Shown piece after piece: positions 34,661-46,832 of a stretch of 64,000 nucleotides of DNA (the first letter of the stretch is position 1; each line of letters opens with the position of its first letter). The notes under the pieces are model-generated. The model was not told the origin of the DNA. It made no database searches and was given only the letters and a program-made list of their open reading frames with translations. Location of the stretch: the NCBI GenBank assembly GCA_963989385.1, contig OZ022510.1, positions 33,051,448-33,115,447 of the forward strand, read 5' to 3'. The position numbers were made by a program, and so were the translations under genes. This stretch comes from Ctena decussata. Taxonomy: Eukaryota > Mollusca > Bivalvia > Lucinida > Lucinidae.

Positions 34661-37600
34661 GAAGGGGTCAGTGCAACAAGGGACCTATCTCAATATTTGG
34701 TCAAAAGTGAGTTAACCACTCTAACGTGCAGAAAACATGTTTCCTAACCTATTTATCTCCCCTCTGACCGTAGAACCAGCCAAAATAATGCTTTTGAAGA
34801 GGTTGCAAAATTTTTACAAAGGGCCTATCTCCATTTTGCACCTTTTATGCAACAAAAGACCTAAATCCATTAAATTTGTTTCTTCACTATATTTAAACAA
34901 AGTATCGGTTTAGAGTTAAAGTAAGCATGTAACTACTTTCCTATTAAAACATTTTGGTGATAAAGGTTTTTTTCAATTAAATTTAACCTTTTCTAAATTG
35001 TTAAAAATTGATCTGAAAATTACATGATGGAGTTAGGACCTTTGTTGCATAAACATCTTAATTCGTTTGCGATAATCTTGCTTTATGTGGGTCTTATTCA
35101 TATTACAACAAATGCTAATGTTAGAAATAAATTATCCTCACCATGTTACGAGGGTCATTTCAGAAATAGTGTAAATGACTCGGCCATTTCTAGGAATGTT
35201 GACTGATTTTTGAAATTTATGTCTTACCTTTTAGGTTTACATATCACCAAAATGCATTCACTCTAAAAATTTGGGGCACTGGTATTGGCTTCAAAATATG
35301 CCTCGACAATTGTTGTTAGGGTAAGAACACTGAGTAGAAACAGACGGAACATTTGTATAAAGACAAATTCATAATTTTCTTTACTCTGTATACAAGTAGC
35401 TCTGAATTGGTACCTATAATACCTGTTATACTGAAAATATTTCAGTATGAAAAGCATTGTATCAGCCTTGCTAATACACAAGATTCACCTTGCAAGATAG
35501 GCTAATCATGGAACAATGCGCATTTCTGATGACGTCACTTCCTGTGCTAAATTGAAATGTATAGTAAGTTGTTTAAAATTCGATTTTGAGGTCAAATTAA
35601 GTGAAAGTGAATGTTTGGTGACAGATATGAAACAAAAAAAAATAAGGTTTAATTCGTCATGCTTATTTTCTGTTATAGATAATCTTTATTGCACCTTATG
35701 CTCTTTTGTCAATGGCCTATCTGATTTTTTACGATAAATTTCCCCACCCACCCACATATTTCAATGTCAGTATGTCATATTAAATAACGCGTCATTCAAG
35801 TCTTAATATATGAATTTTTCTATCGATATGTCATTCTAATTTTTTACATTAAACAAACTTGAATATATTGAGCCTGTGTCTTTTTATTAGAAGGTAATTT
35901 CATTTTATTGTTTTGTATTTTACATAAATTGCTGCTACTTTGCAACTTCCGGCGAGGGGTTTGCACACGTATCATCCAGTTTCATCAGTGATTTGATGCC
36001 AGTCGTAACAAAATATGGTGACATAATCATTTCAGTAATAAAATGTCTGTCATTTGTTGAAATTGGATGTGATTAAGTCAAAAGTCACAATGTTATTGAT
36101 ATAATGCTTTTATAATAATTTTGCATTTATAACCATATAGCAGACAAAAATCTCGTTTATTATGTTACTTTTGTAGAATCTGGAAACGATTTCTGTATAA
36201 CTTCCTTATTTTACATTGAAAGGACAGAATTACGTTCTTCTTTATTAACATATATCATTTTCTCATTGAGGAAACAGCAATAGAACACGAGAGACTTTCA
36301 GTAAAAATGTACAGTTTCCAGTATCCACACCCTTATGACGTATAAGCACGTGCTGTCATGCATGGGTGACTTAGAAATTCTTTTAAGGCATGCCATTTTA
36401 AAGCACTTGAATTTAGCTTTCCAATGATATATAACATTACTGCTAAATATCAGCCAATAGGCTACCCTGAGATCATTTACATTATTTCTGAAATGCCCCT
36501 CGTATGTATTTTTAAATAACTGGTATGGCCATATTAACTTTAAAAATGCGATTTTCATTTTAATGAAATATGGTTAGGCCCTTTCTTGCACGAATAAAAT
36601 CGCCAAAATCCAGTTTTTCCCAGTTTATTTCTTTACAAGAAACATTTTTAAAAAAGTTATTGTCGAAGATGAAATTCGTTTTTAAAGAACAACTTTTTAG
36701 TCATGTCAGGACGGATCCACCGCTTCCTGGGTATTATCAGTACTTTTGTAAAGTAAATGTGTCTTGTTCAAGGACAAAACATGAATTCCCGAGTGAGGAT
36801 TATCGTGATCAGCCTTGGTCGAGTTCGATTACAACTATTGTCTGCCGATAGTATGTCATGGAAGAAGCGGTTCAACTCGGCCTGCTTTCTGTAAGCCTGG
36901 GTTTTCACGGCTCCTGGGTAAACTCGGCCTCCATTCAACTCGTCCGGGTCAATTCGGCCTGCTGTCATTTGCATCCTCGCCCCAACCTACGAAGATGGGC
37001 TGCGCCAGGAATGAACGGAAACACAATAAACGAATAGAGTTTGTTGGGTTGTTGGTTTAGTAAGAAGTCCTTCAAAATGGTGGACAAAACATGTATTAAT
37101 ATAAAGGGCAACCCAATAATCCCTCTACGGATAACTGCAACTGCAGATAGACTATGGTAACGGGACGTTCCGGGCCTACAATAATACAATGGCGCTTGGA
37201 TCGCCGGACCAAGGTGCAGGGCAATTATATTTTAATTGTTTCCATAGTGCCGGAGTCATTGGGGTCATTTACCCTGTGAGATTTTCTGTAGTATAGGGTC
37301 GAAATAAGAGCAAAGTTGTTACCATCAGAGCTAATCATCACAGGTCTCTGAAATGTAAAAATTCCATTTCTGTAGGTGGGGTGTGTGGATACAAATGACT
37401 GGCGCATAGATATATAACCATGCGGCACCATGGCCAAACCTGATGTTTTCCTTACTCATTTTCATACAACTTCGATATCCTAGTTTATTTGCCACAAGTA
37501 AGATTTAATGGCATGATTGAACTGCAAAAATACCGATACCTCACCAGGAGCTAGCTGTAACCGGGGGAACACTTATTAAAAGACTATTTCTTAGCTTTTT

Positions 37601-38724
37601 CTGCCTCATATTTTAATAATTTTCCCTGACTTCGTTTGGAGTATCAAGATAAGCCTGCATCGAAATAATTCCTTATCTAGAAAATTTTATCGCCGATGCA
37701 ATGAATTGGTTTCAAAACTCAATGTCAGGTTAAAATCACTTTCACATGAAGGCCTATCGGAACCAGAATTTTATGATGACTTAGTATACAAATTCAAAAA
37801 GATAAGGGGTATGTCTGATTTTTTGTTCAGCTTCGAAAAGTAGTTTTTTTTTTGTTCTCATTGTATTTTGTTCAGTGCTAGCACTAACCATCAAAATCAG
37901 GAAGTCATATGACTTCCAAGGTTTGTCATTTGGAAGTCATGCTGAAGGATAGACTTGGTTTCTTCCAGAATGTCCATATTTATATTGCTTTCTCCTTCAT
38001 TAATGGGTGAAATACCATTATTACAACAAATTTAACTCATTATTTAAGTCAATATTCACTTTATAAATGGTAGGTTATGATAAAAATTGGAAGTCACTGA
38101 CTTCCTGGCATTCAGTTTTAGAAGTCACAGACCCCCAGACTTCCACTAGTGGAAGCACTGTTTGTTTCCTTGTAATTTTAGTTAGAAATACATCAGTTGT
38201 AAAGAAAACTGATTTCTGGCGCGGCAGATCGGAAGCGCGATGCGGTTATGGCTTTAATACTAGACCTTTTAATACACGATTGGAAAACTCGAATGCGCCT
38301 GATTTACGGCTGCTCAAACGGGTCATGAAATTTGCAAATACACTTTTCGTCATTCGTTATTATTGAATAAAACACGTCTGTCCGCAAATAACGGCGATTA
38401 AATTAAAAAGGAAACGAAGCCAAAATAAAGTTTATATTCATAAAACGTCATTTTAAAACTGTTTCTTTTCACAAATGGTAGATTGTGTTTATTATCCCCA
38501 ATACAATAAAAACCCGGATGCAGGTCATGCATGCTCTGATATGTCTACGACAAAAAACTTGTGGTATACTCGCAACACCACTTAAAATAAATGTTTCTCA
38601 ACATAAGTTGCATATCTGTGCAACAAAAATCAATAATTTCGAGTTTCTAGCAAAAGTTATGTTTTTGCGTTTTTCTCGAAATCATGAAAAATGGAGATAG
38701 GTCCCTTGTTGCACTGACCCCTCC
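34661..38724. mobile_element. 4.06-kb DNA-transposon-like element with ~30-bp TIRs
   Basis: The left end GAAGGGGTCAGTGCAACAAG and on through GGACCTATCT is complemented by the right end (AGATAGGTCC and onward to GACCCCTCC) with one mismatch. AATT flanks both sides, a candidate 4-bp target duplication. A nested inverted pair (about 35148 and 36510) has ACGAGGG(T/G)CATTTCAGAAAT. No open frame exceeds 99 aa and none looks like a transposase. It is therefore decayed or non-autonomous. Confidence 0.75.
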
Positions 38725-38975
38725 AATTTATATCAACTTTCACTTGCCTCTCGGATACCTTTACACCTCCCTCCAACATCTTTGATGTTGGAGTAAGAGC
38801 CTAACATATGCAGAAGATTTTACAGAGGAGTAAAATGTTAAATATAAATATATGGGTAAGAGAATTTCTAACATCTTTGACTGAAATTAATCTAAATTTG
38901 CTCCTACAGCAGCAAATTCTATGCTTTCAGAGCTCACTCCTAGAGAGAAGGGAAGCAAAATTAGGGAAGTTAATT

Positions 38976-39211
38976 GAGCCGCGACACGACAAAACCAACA
39001 AAGTGGTTGTGCGCCCAGCGCAGACTCAGATCAGCCTGGGCATCCGCCCAGTCTGATCAGAGTCTTCGCTGTCCGCATGAAGGTAGCTTAGATCCTTAGC
39101 TACTCTTTAAGCGCTTAGCGAAGAGTCTGATCAGATTGGGCGGATGCCCAGGCTGATTTGAGTCTGGGCTGGGCGCACAACCACATTGTTGGATTTCTCG
39201 TGTCGCAGCTC
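38976..39211. mobile_element. GAGCCGCGAC MITE copy 9 (intact)
   Basis: GAGCCGCGACACGACAAAAC to TCGTGTCGCAGCTC with AATT on both sides. Confidence 0.9.
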
Positions 39212-39544
39212 AATTATAGTAGAACTGTTTTATCAGAAAGTATGTCCATTCACCTTTATTAGAAGTATTTTGACAGTGGGTGATCTGATACTCACTAGGC
39301 TCTAAATAACGCCCACGATTCTGAAAATGTAACGCTTTCGGGGCTTTTAATAAGATAAATGCGGTAATTCATACTCTGAAACCGGGTCTCCTGTAGTTGC
39401 CATCACGCTTCGTTTTATTTTCACGCAGTGAGGTAGGTATGCGATATCACTATTTCAACCATAATTGCTTGAACAGTCTGATCTAGGTCTAAACTGATGT
39501 ACGTCGCGTGGATATGAACACTAAGCCAAGTGCGTACTATAAAT

Positions 39545-39655
39545 GAGCCGCGACAAGACAAAACCAACAAAGTGGTATGTGCGCCCAGAGAAGACTCAGG
39601 TTAGCCTGGGCATCCGCCCAGTCTGACCAGTCCCTTTGCTGTCCGCTTGGAGCTA
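39545..39655. mobile_element. GAGCCGCGAC MITE copy 10 (left half only)
   Basis: Begins GAGCCGCGACAAGACAAAAC and runs to the central GTCCGCTTGGAGCTA, then breaks off. No right arm follows. Confidence 0.8.
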
Positions 39656-40019
39656 TTGAATGTCATACTCTTTTAGAAGTTATGCCCGACCAAACTGACA
39701 CACTAACACGAATTCTCTATGGGAATTCAAACCACTTTCGTTTTAGGGGTAGTTTTACTTAAAATCTGGACTTGGTCAAGACAAAGGCTATAGGTTCAGA
39801 CTTCATGAGTATATAAAACTTGCAAAATGAATGAAATGGAAGGTAGTAATGATTTATTTTACCAAATGTTTGAATTGTTCCAGAAATCGCAGGGTAAATG
39901 TTTGACCCCTTAATATTTTTTCGGGTATAGTTGTGCTGTCCGACATTGGGCACGTTCGGCATAATTACATGGGTAAACTCGAGAAATACTCAGACATAAC
40001 TCGGGCTACTTGAAGATAT

Positions 40020-40255
40020 GAGCCGCGACACGAGAAAACCAACAATGTGGTTGTAGGCACTGCGCAGACTCAGATCAGCCTGACCATCCGCTCAAGCCAA
40101 TCAAACTCTTCGTTAAGTGCTCAAAGTATAGCTAAGGGTCTAAGCTACCTCCATGCGGACAGCGAAGACTCTGATCAGACTGGGCGGATGCCCAGGCTGA
40201 TCTGGGTCTGCGCTGCCCGCACAACCACATTGTTGGTTTTCTCGTGTCGCGACTC
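40020..40255. mobile_element. GAGCCGCGAC MITE copy 11 (intact)
   Basis: GAGCCGCGACACGAGAAAAC to TCGTGTCGCGACTC with ATAT on both sides. Confidence 0.9.
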
Positions 40256-40683
40256 ATATGTGTTATATAGAGGATCTTACATGAGTACTCATGTAATATT
40301 GAATTTATTAAACGAGTTGGAGGAAAAGATAAGATGCGAGGCTTTGCCGAGGCTTTTCCCAACGAGTTTGATAAATCCAATAATATCTGAGCACGAATGC
40401 AAGATTCTATTTATCATATGACGCTAAAATGATATTTTATTAGCAGATTTTGCACTAAAACGTCACGTTTTTGCCAGTAGAAAACGCGACGTTTTATGGA
40501 CGCCAACGCATAACGTTACGCCATAATTTGCATATTTAATCCACTAGTGGATTATCGTTTTTTACAGCATGGCTTTATTACACTCTCAGAAGCGACGTCA
40601 TATGATAAACATATTTTCGAATTGTCCGAGGAAAACTTTGGTATTGCTCGAGTTTACCCAAGTAGTTATGCAGAAAGTGCCAA

Positions 40684-40860
40684 GTACACTGGCGCTCACG
40701 TATTTGTACACCAGAAACGCGTTCGTACCGCGTTGCATGCGCGTGCTGCGTGCGTATCACCTAGAACCGCGCATCAGACGCGTCTAGACGCGCCCTGACG
40801 CGTCTCGACGCGGGAGACGCAAACGACGATAACATGAATATTCATGACTTGTTCAATACG
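40684..40860. repeat. CpG-rich repeat, inverted relative at 46040-46315
   Basis: TACACTGGCGCTCACGTATT and TGTACAC (40684-40713) occur exactly in reverse orientation at about 46286-46314. In both places the next bases are rich in ACGCG motifs. The frames through it are not protein-like. Confidence 0.6.
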
Positions 40861-41216
40861 CGTACAACCGCAGATTGTATGTTGGCCCTTGGACGGACAC
40901 ACGGCGCCAGGTATGTGCAACTATGGTTACGTACCGTTGAGCCACTTGGGTAACGTCGATACGAGAATTGAACAGAACAGAACAGAACTGTATGTTGGCC
41001 TAATTAAAATAGTTTTAAGATAGCTTAAAACAATATAAGTTACTAAGTTAATTAAATATTGTATCGATCTCTCTACCGGGAATCTGACCGAATCGATGCG
41101 CAGAAGACGGGAACCATAAAGTAGTCCCACATTATCTGGGTCAATTTTTACATAACAACTCGTAACGTCTCGATTTCTGAATCCAATGAGACTCATTAAC
41201 TACTATTTAGACTAAC

Positions 41217-41350
41217 TCTATAATAGAACTTCTAGGCTTAGAAACTATACATAACTCAATAATAGAACTTCTAGGCTAAGAAACTATACATAACTTCTAT
41301 TTTTCTTAACTTCTAAGCCCAGAAAACAAACAAACAAACAAACAAACAAA
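41217..41350. repeat. Tandem 50-bp duplication plus (AAAC)n
   Basis: ATAATAGAACTTCTAGGCT and AAGAAACTATACATAACT occur twice in tandem, followed by a partial third unit and an (AAAC)n run at 41327-41350. Confidence 0.7.
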
Positions 41351-41486
41351 AAAGTCACAACTTATCTGGGCCAGAACACACACGGTAACCCTCGCTAAGA
41401 ATTAAACTGACCAGTGAAATTTGGACCCAGACTATTATATTGAGTTAAACAATACCACAGGGTATAATCGATTCCTCTAATTTTCG

Positions 41487-41897
41487 CTTCCTGCAGAGAC
41501 TGTACATCATATTTGGCTTCCAGCGAGACTGTCCGCGAGTTCTTGCTTCCTGCAGAGACTTCTGTACATGATAAATGGCTTACTGCAGTGACTGTCTGCT
41601 TGATTCTGCTTCCTGTCGAGCCTCTCGGCAGGAAGCAGAGTCACGTGGAAGTCTCGGCAGGAAGCCAATTATCATGTACAGAAGTCTCTGCAGGAAGCAA
41701 GAACTCGTGGACAGTCTCAACAGACTTCACATCATATTTGGCTTCTGCCGAGACTGTCCGCGATCTCTTGCTTCCTGCAGAGACTCAGTCTGTCCTCGAA
41801 AATTGGCTTCCTACCGAGACTGTCCACGTGACTCTGCTTCCTGCCGAGATCCTCGGCAGGAAGCAGAATCACTCGGACAGTCTCTGCAGGAAGGTTG
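41487..41897. repeat. GGACAGTCTC repeat cluster 3
   Basis: Two palindromic cores (about 41610-41638 and 41839-41866, CTTCCTGCCGAG...CTCGGCAGGAAG) are flanked by alternating GACTGTCC and GGACAGTCTC units. It is the largest of three clusters in the window. Confidence 0.72.
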
Positions 41898-42009
41898 GTG
41901 GTATTCTTCAGGTACTCCAGTTTTCTCCACAACCAAGGCCACGAATAAGCAATTATCCTTGCCTTTGAGACAATGTAAAAACATTCGCATGCCTGAATTT
42001 TCTATACCT

Positions 42010-42480
42010 TCAATAATCCTGTTTAGACTAGAGTTTTAATCCGAATCGAATCAGAATTTGCTTTGAATTAGCTGTTTAGACTAGCAAATCTTATTCGAAT
42101 TAAAAACTAATTCGGAGTAATTAAACTAATCCTACAGAGTACCTTGGATTGAATCCGAATTAACTTTTACTTCGGATTAAAAGTCCTGTCTAAACAGCAA
42201 ACCGAAGCAAAGCCGCATTAAAATTTATTTTTGAACTGACCTCGGGCATGTTTAGGTCATGTTAACATTTGAGCAGGCTGCATTTACTTTACTGCAAAGT
42301 AACTTGCACCCAATCAAAAACATTATTTTACTACGAAGTAACTTGCATTAAATGGGACATGGTATAGTCTGAACAGACAAGTGGGTTCTCTTCGGATTAC
42401 CTTATTGCAGAGCAATCTGTGCCGAATCAAAACAGATATCCTCTACACAGAGTAAAAGTAAACAAAATAAAGTTTAAGAA
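42010..42480. other. AT-rich foldback-like stretch, no gene
   Basis: Alternating AATCCGAATTAA/TTAATTCGGAT-type words and GTTTAGACTAG / CTGTCTAAACAG near both ends suggest a decayed hairpin element. No coding signal. Confidence 0.45.
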
Positions 42481-43099
42481 TATTTCATTTGTAGCATGTA
42501 GTTTTGGCTGAAGGCACAGATCCACATAAATCACTTCCCATGCACACAGCCCTCGCGTCCCACTGTGGGTTGGCTTTAGCAATACAATTCAGGGCTTCGG
42601 GAAACGCATGGCATGAGAGGCAAGCCATAATGCATCTTCCCCGAACTGCAGGCCTCCATCAGACTTCACTTTGCTAGTTCTGCCGGAACAAGCCCCCTGT
42701 CCTGGCTGGGCCCAGGGCAGGTCTAGGGGGAAAATGGGGAGCAAATTCTTAGGTGGGGAGCAAATTCCCTTATTAACTAATGCAATAGGCAGTGGGGGAT
42801 AAGAAATTGAGGGTGATCTGGAATGCAGTTGTCTCATGTTGAGTAATTGAGACTGCCTGGGTTACATCATGAATTGCAACCGTTGGTCTCAGAGAAGACC
42901 GTAGCTTAATTCTGTTGGGAGGGAGGTAGGTGGGGTAAAAATTCCTTTTGGGACCTAGGACTGTAGCATTTGTTCTAAACCTTATCTTGGTTTAGTTGGT
43001 TCCAAAATATATTGCATATTTAAACTTTTAGGGTCCTGTATTTTCATGGGATTTTTTTAGTGTTCTAATATTTTGGGAAATGGAGAATATTATTAGTCA

Positions 43100-44055
43100 A
43101 CAACAGGACTGTAGCTAATTTCTTATTGTGGATTGTTGGGAGGAGAGAGCAGTTTCTTTTTGCTGTTTCTAGGGAGCAAATGTGATGAACCTTATGATGG
43201 TTTATTTAGTTTCCAGGTAACGAAGCCTGGGTATGAGATTAAGGAGGTTGGATACACATTATTTTTTGGAGGGGAAATGGAGAATATTATTAATAGACAC
43301 GGGACAGTAGCTTATTTCTTATTGCGGGTTGTTCAAAAAGGACGGCGGTTTCTTTTGGCTGTTTCTAGGTAGCAAATTAGTTGAACCTTATAATGGTTTA
43401 TTTAGTTTCCAGGTAACTAAGCCTGGGTATGAGATTAAGGAGGTTGGATACACATTATTTTTGGAGGGGAAATGGAGAATATTATTAATAGACACCGGGA
43501 CAGTAGCTTATTTCGTATTGCGGGTTGTTCAAAAAGGACGGCGGTTTCTTTTGGCTGTTTCTAGGGAGCAAATTAGTTGAACTTTATAATGGTTTATTTA
43601 GTTTCCAGGTAACTAAGCCTGGGTATGAGATTAAGGAGGTTGGATACACATTATTTTTTGGAGGGGAAATGGAGAATATTATTAATAGACACGGGGACAG
43701 TAGCTTATTTCTTATTGCGGGTTGTTCAGAAAGGACGGCGGTTTCTTTTGGCCGTTTCTAGGGAGCAAATTAGTTGAACCTTATAATGGTTTATTTAGTT
43801 TCCAGGTAACTAAGCCTGGGTGTGAGATTAAGGAGGTTGGATACACATTAATTTGGGAGTGGGGAAGAAATGGAGAGTATTATTAATGGACCAGAGGACT
43901 ATAGCTTATCTCTTATTGCGGATCGACGGGAAAAGAGGGCAGTTTCTTTTGGCTGTTTCTAGGAAGCAAATGTGCTGAACCTTATTATGGTTTATTTAGT
44001 TTCCAGGTAACTTAGCCTGGGTGTGAGTTTAAGGAGGTTGGATACACATTAATTT
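43100..44055. repeat. Tandem array, 196-bp period, five units
   Basis: GTTTCTAGGGAGCAAA followed by TTCCAGGTAAC(T/G)AAGCC and GGAGGTTGGATACACATTA recurs five times. The period is 196 bp for the first units and a little longer in the last two, which are more diverged. Since 196 is not a multiple of three, the 78-83 aa open frames switch frame every unit and are not genes. Confidence 0.88.
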
Positions 44056-44099
44056 TACCCTTTATTGTCAACAGACAAAAGTTATTTATACCACCGTAG

Positions 44100-45590
44100 G
44101 GAAAGTCAGATTGTAGTCGTACAGATGGGTTCTGGGGCTTTTACTGGGTAATGGGAGTTTTTGTCATGAGCATTGCACTTAGTAGGGTATTAATGTGGAT
44201 CCAGGGATTTTGGGCAATGGGTTTGGTAGGTGGTTAGCAACAGGGGCTCGAATTAGAGAAAATTACGGGGATTTTTTTCCCTATTGTATTGGAATCTATC
44301 TATATCCTGGCAATGATATTGGTTTTGTCTAGGTATTCAAAGACTACCTTCTGTATTGTATTTGCATGTTTTTTTGGGGGAGACAGGAGCAGTCTCAGGT
44401 CTATTGTGTGATAGCCTAACTTGAATATTGTGGATTCTATGGTCTCGCCTTTGAATGTTATGGGGCCACACAGTCAAAGAAGATATGGTTGAGATCTTCT
44501 GCATCATTGCAGTGGGGGCATAGGGCGGACTGGTTACTGTAGTGAAGGCAGCCCTGCCCGCAGTGTCCTAGCCTTAGTCCGGAATAGGCTATGTCGAAAC
44601 GTCTATTGAGACAATATACGTCACATTGAAGTTTAACCTTTGGTTTGACGAAATGGAAGGTGTGGCCCTTGTTGCTATTGGTCCATTGGGATTGCCATTT
44701 TTTGGTTACTGCTTCATTTATTAGGGGATAAACGTCCAGTTTTGAGGGTTTGGTATGGTTGTAAGTGCCGATGGTCAATAATTGACAACTGCCTTTCTTG
44801 AATCAGCGGAAGGAGAAACGAAGTATGTGGCCCAACCGGGTTCTCGAACCCAAGACCTCTGGCATGAGTCAGGTGCCCTATCGATTGTGCTACGCTGCCC
44901 GGCACCTTCAGCTGTAGGAGTTTAATTCCACATTCAACTTCTAAAGCATTAATAGGGGCGGAGTGGTATGCCCTCGTAGCAATACGGAGTGCTAAGTTGT
45001 TTTGGATGAGGTCTTGAGCTTTGAGAGTAGATGTTTGGGTGCCGAGTTATAAGCTTGCGCACCATAATCAACTTTTACTGAGGATTAGGGCCTTATATAA
45101 TGTCAATAGGATTTTTTATCTGCTTCATAGGAGGTGCCTGAAACCGTCCTCATGAGGTTTAGGTCTTTATTACATTTTTCAATCAGATTTTTAATATGCT
45201 GACCCCATATGTTAGTTTGCTATCTAGGATCATACCCAGGAAGGTGATATGATCACAAAATTCTATTTCTGTCCCAAAAAGGGAGAGTTTTTAAAGTGAT
45301 TCAATATTAAGTCTTTTTTTAAGGGAAAATTATAGCCTTTGTCTTAATAGTGGGTATTTTGAAGCCCCAGAGCGTGGATCATATCTCGATTGTCTGGAGG
45401 GCTGACTGGAGTTTTACGACAGCATGTTTGGGAGAGGATTGGTAGGTCCAGATAGCACTGTCATCTGCAAACTGAGAAAGAGAGAGGTTTGCACCCCCCC
45501 CACCCAGCATCATCAAGGGTATTTATTATTACAATGAATAGGATAGGGCTGAGGACACTACCCTGGAGACAACCGTTTCCAAGTCATGTT
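44100..45590 (-). mobile_element. Decayed non-LTR retrotransposon (3' part of RT ORF)
   Basis: Read on - from 45590: GCLQGSVLSPILF (RT motif, 45541-45577), QFADDSAIWTY (the FADD catalytic motif, 45460-45471), KLQSALQTI, a WGFKIPTIKTKA motif, LGMILDSKLT, LALRIATRAYHSAP, and near 44500 CPHCNDAEDLNHIFFDC. The last is the Cys-His zinc knuckle found at the C-terminus of Jockey-like and related LINE proteins. There are multiple frameshifts and stops. A tRNA-like repeat (44785-44905) interrupts it. Confidence 0.82.
44785..44905 (-). mobile_element. tRNA-like SINE nested in the retrotransposon
   Basis: On -, GGTGCCGGGCAGCGTAGCAC followed by CTTGGGTTCGAGAACCCGG (a good T-arm). The acceptor ends do not pair, so not a functional tRNA. 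It splits the LINE between LKVPGS-side and NEAVTKKW-side sequence. Confidence 0.65.
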
Positions 45591-45591
45591 G

Positions 45592-45665
45592 ATCAGAGCA
45601 GTGACCTACCACTCCTCTCCCAAACATGCTCTCGTAAAACTCCAATCAGCCCTCCAGGTCACTGC
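45592..45665 (+). mobile_element. Inverted fragment of the same retrotransposon
   Basis: CTCTCCCAAACATGCTCTCG and TAAAACTCCAATCAGCCCTCCA on + match, in reverse, the - strand RT region at 45395-45450. A head-to-head fragment immediately 5' of the element. Confidence 0.65.
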
Positions 45666-46039
45666 TATTTATAGGTCACTGATCAGAGGTTTTTATCCCC
45701 CCACCCTGACTTGAATTCTTTAAGATTCAAAGTGACTGCCGCCTGGCACTTATTTTCCATAAAGGCCATATTAATTTCAGATTCCACGATTTTAATTTCT
45801 GATACGAAAGGAATTTATGGCTGAAGAGTGCGATTTAGGCTATTTCCACTTCAACGGCGAAGTGTCATGGGACTGTCCCAGTCGCATTTAGTTTTGAGTT
45901 GCCGGTCGAGTTTCTAGGCTTCTTTTTTTTTCTTTCTTTCCCGTTATGGTTCAAGTAAGGCCAAATGAGCATTCGACATCAAGCTTGATGTAGACTAATG
46001 GCTCTTTCTTTCACATGATTGACCTCCCTAAAATGCGCA

Positions 46040-46315
46040 TTCAATACGCGATTTTGATTGGTTCCCGTACGCGCGCGTTGAGACGCAAAGGACTACGTCA
46101 CTACCCGTATCATGTGCGCAATTTTGATTGGATCCATGAAATTTGCATAAAATGCGCGTTGCACGCGTCGCTTCGCGGTATACGCAAAACTGAGAACGAA
46201 TTTTCATTGGCTACTAAAATATTCGCGTTCATAATTACCGCGTATCCCGCGCGCATCAACTGCGTCCCCGACGCGTTTTGAATGTGTACAAATACGTGAG
46301 CGCCAGTGTATATAC
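46040..46315. repeat. CpG-rich repeat, inverted relative of 40684
   Basis: Two ATTTTGATTGG-type boxes (46053 and 46121) with flanking ACGCGCG, ending in the GTGTACAAATACGTGAGCGC block shared in reverse with 40684. Confidence 0.55.
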
Positions 46316-46327
46316 ACATTATTATAA

Positions 46328-46476
46328 TAGTAACTTGATCTGGCGAACTGTATCACGTCGAGTGGATGAGCTCATACCATCGGATCACCCGAGACGCTTG
46401 CGTCGAGGGTGATCCGATGGTATGAGCTCATCCAGGAGACGTGATACAGTACGCAAGATCAAGTTACTTTTATAAT
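46328..46476. mobile_element. 149-bp foldback element
   Basis: AAGTAACTTGATC...CTGTATCACGTC...GATGAGCTCATACCATCGGA and its complement flank a short loop near 46400. The arms are about 65 bp with few mismatches. Not found elsewhere in the window. Confidence 0.78.
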
Positions 46477-46534
46477 AATTTGTTTATTATATACCTTAAG
46501 GATCAACAGCCAACCATTCATACTCGCCAGCGCT

Positions 46535-46625
46535 AATGCATCGGCCAGATTCGAGCCTGCGCGGCAGGTATGTAGCTTGTCGTAAGACAAACGCTAGCGA
46601 CTGAGCTATCGGGGCGCGCCTTTTG
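46535..46625 (-). mobile_element. tRNA-like repeat (SINE head)
   Basis: On -, CCCCGATAGCTCAGTCGCTAGCG (A-box) and GGCTCGAATCTGG (B-box) in tRNA spacing. The acceptor ends do not pair. Confidence 0.55.
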
Positions 46626-46832
46626 GCGTGTTTGTTGACGTTACGTCACTAGTACCGTTCTCTGGTTCTCGTTTCTACAATGCACGACAAAAATGACGCT
46701 CCTGAAGCTGAAACTCAGAAATAGCCTCGTTTTAAAGGATAGTGATACGGATTCAGAAAACGTCAGTTTGATACGGCTGTCCGTATCAGATGGCCTGAAA
46801 ACAGGCGGTTCAAAGTATATAGCATTGATAGG

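Noticed and set aside
41513..42039. 151-154 aa open frames with ETVR/LLPAE repeats
   Set aside because: Run through the palindromic GGACAGTCTC repeat cluster; similar peptides appear on both strands and in the two other clusters.
43133..43761. Three similar 78-83 aa open frames
   Set aside because: They come from a 196-bp tandem repeat and change reading frame from unit to unit.
44812..44905. Possible tRNA gene on -
   Set aside because: A good T-arm is present but the acceptor arms do not pair and it interrupts a retrotransposon; treated as a SINE head. The same reasoning applies to 25085-25205 and 46535-46625.
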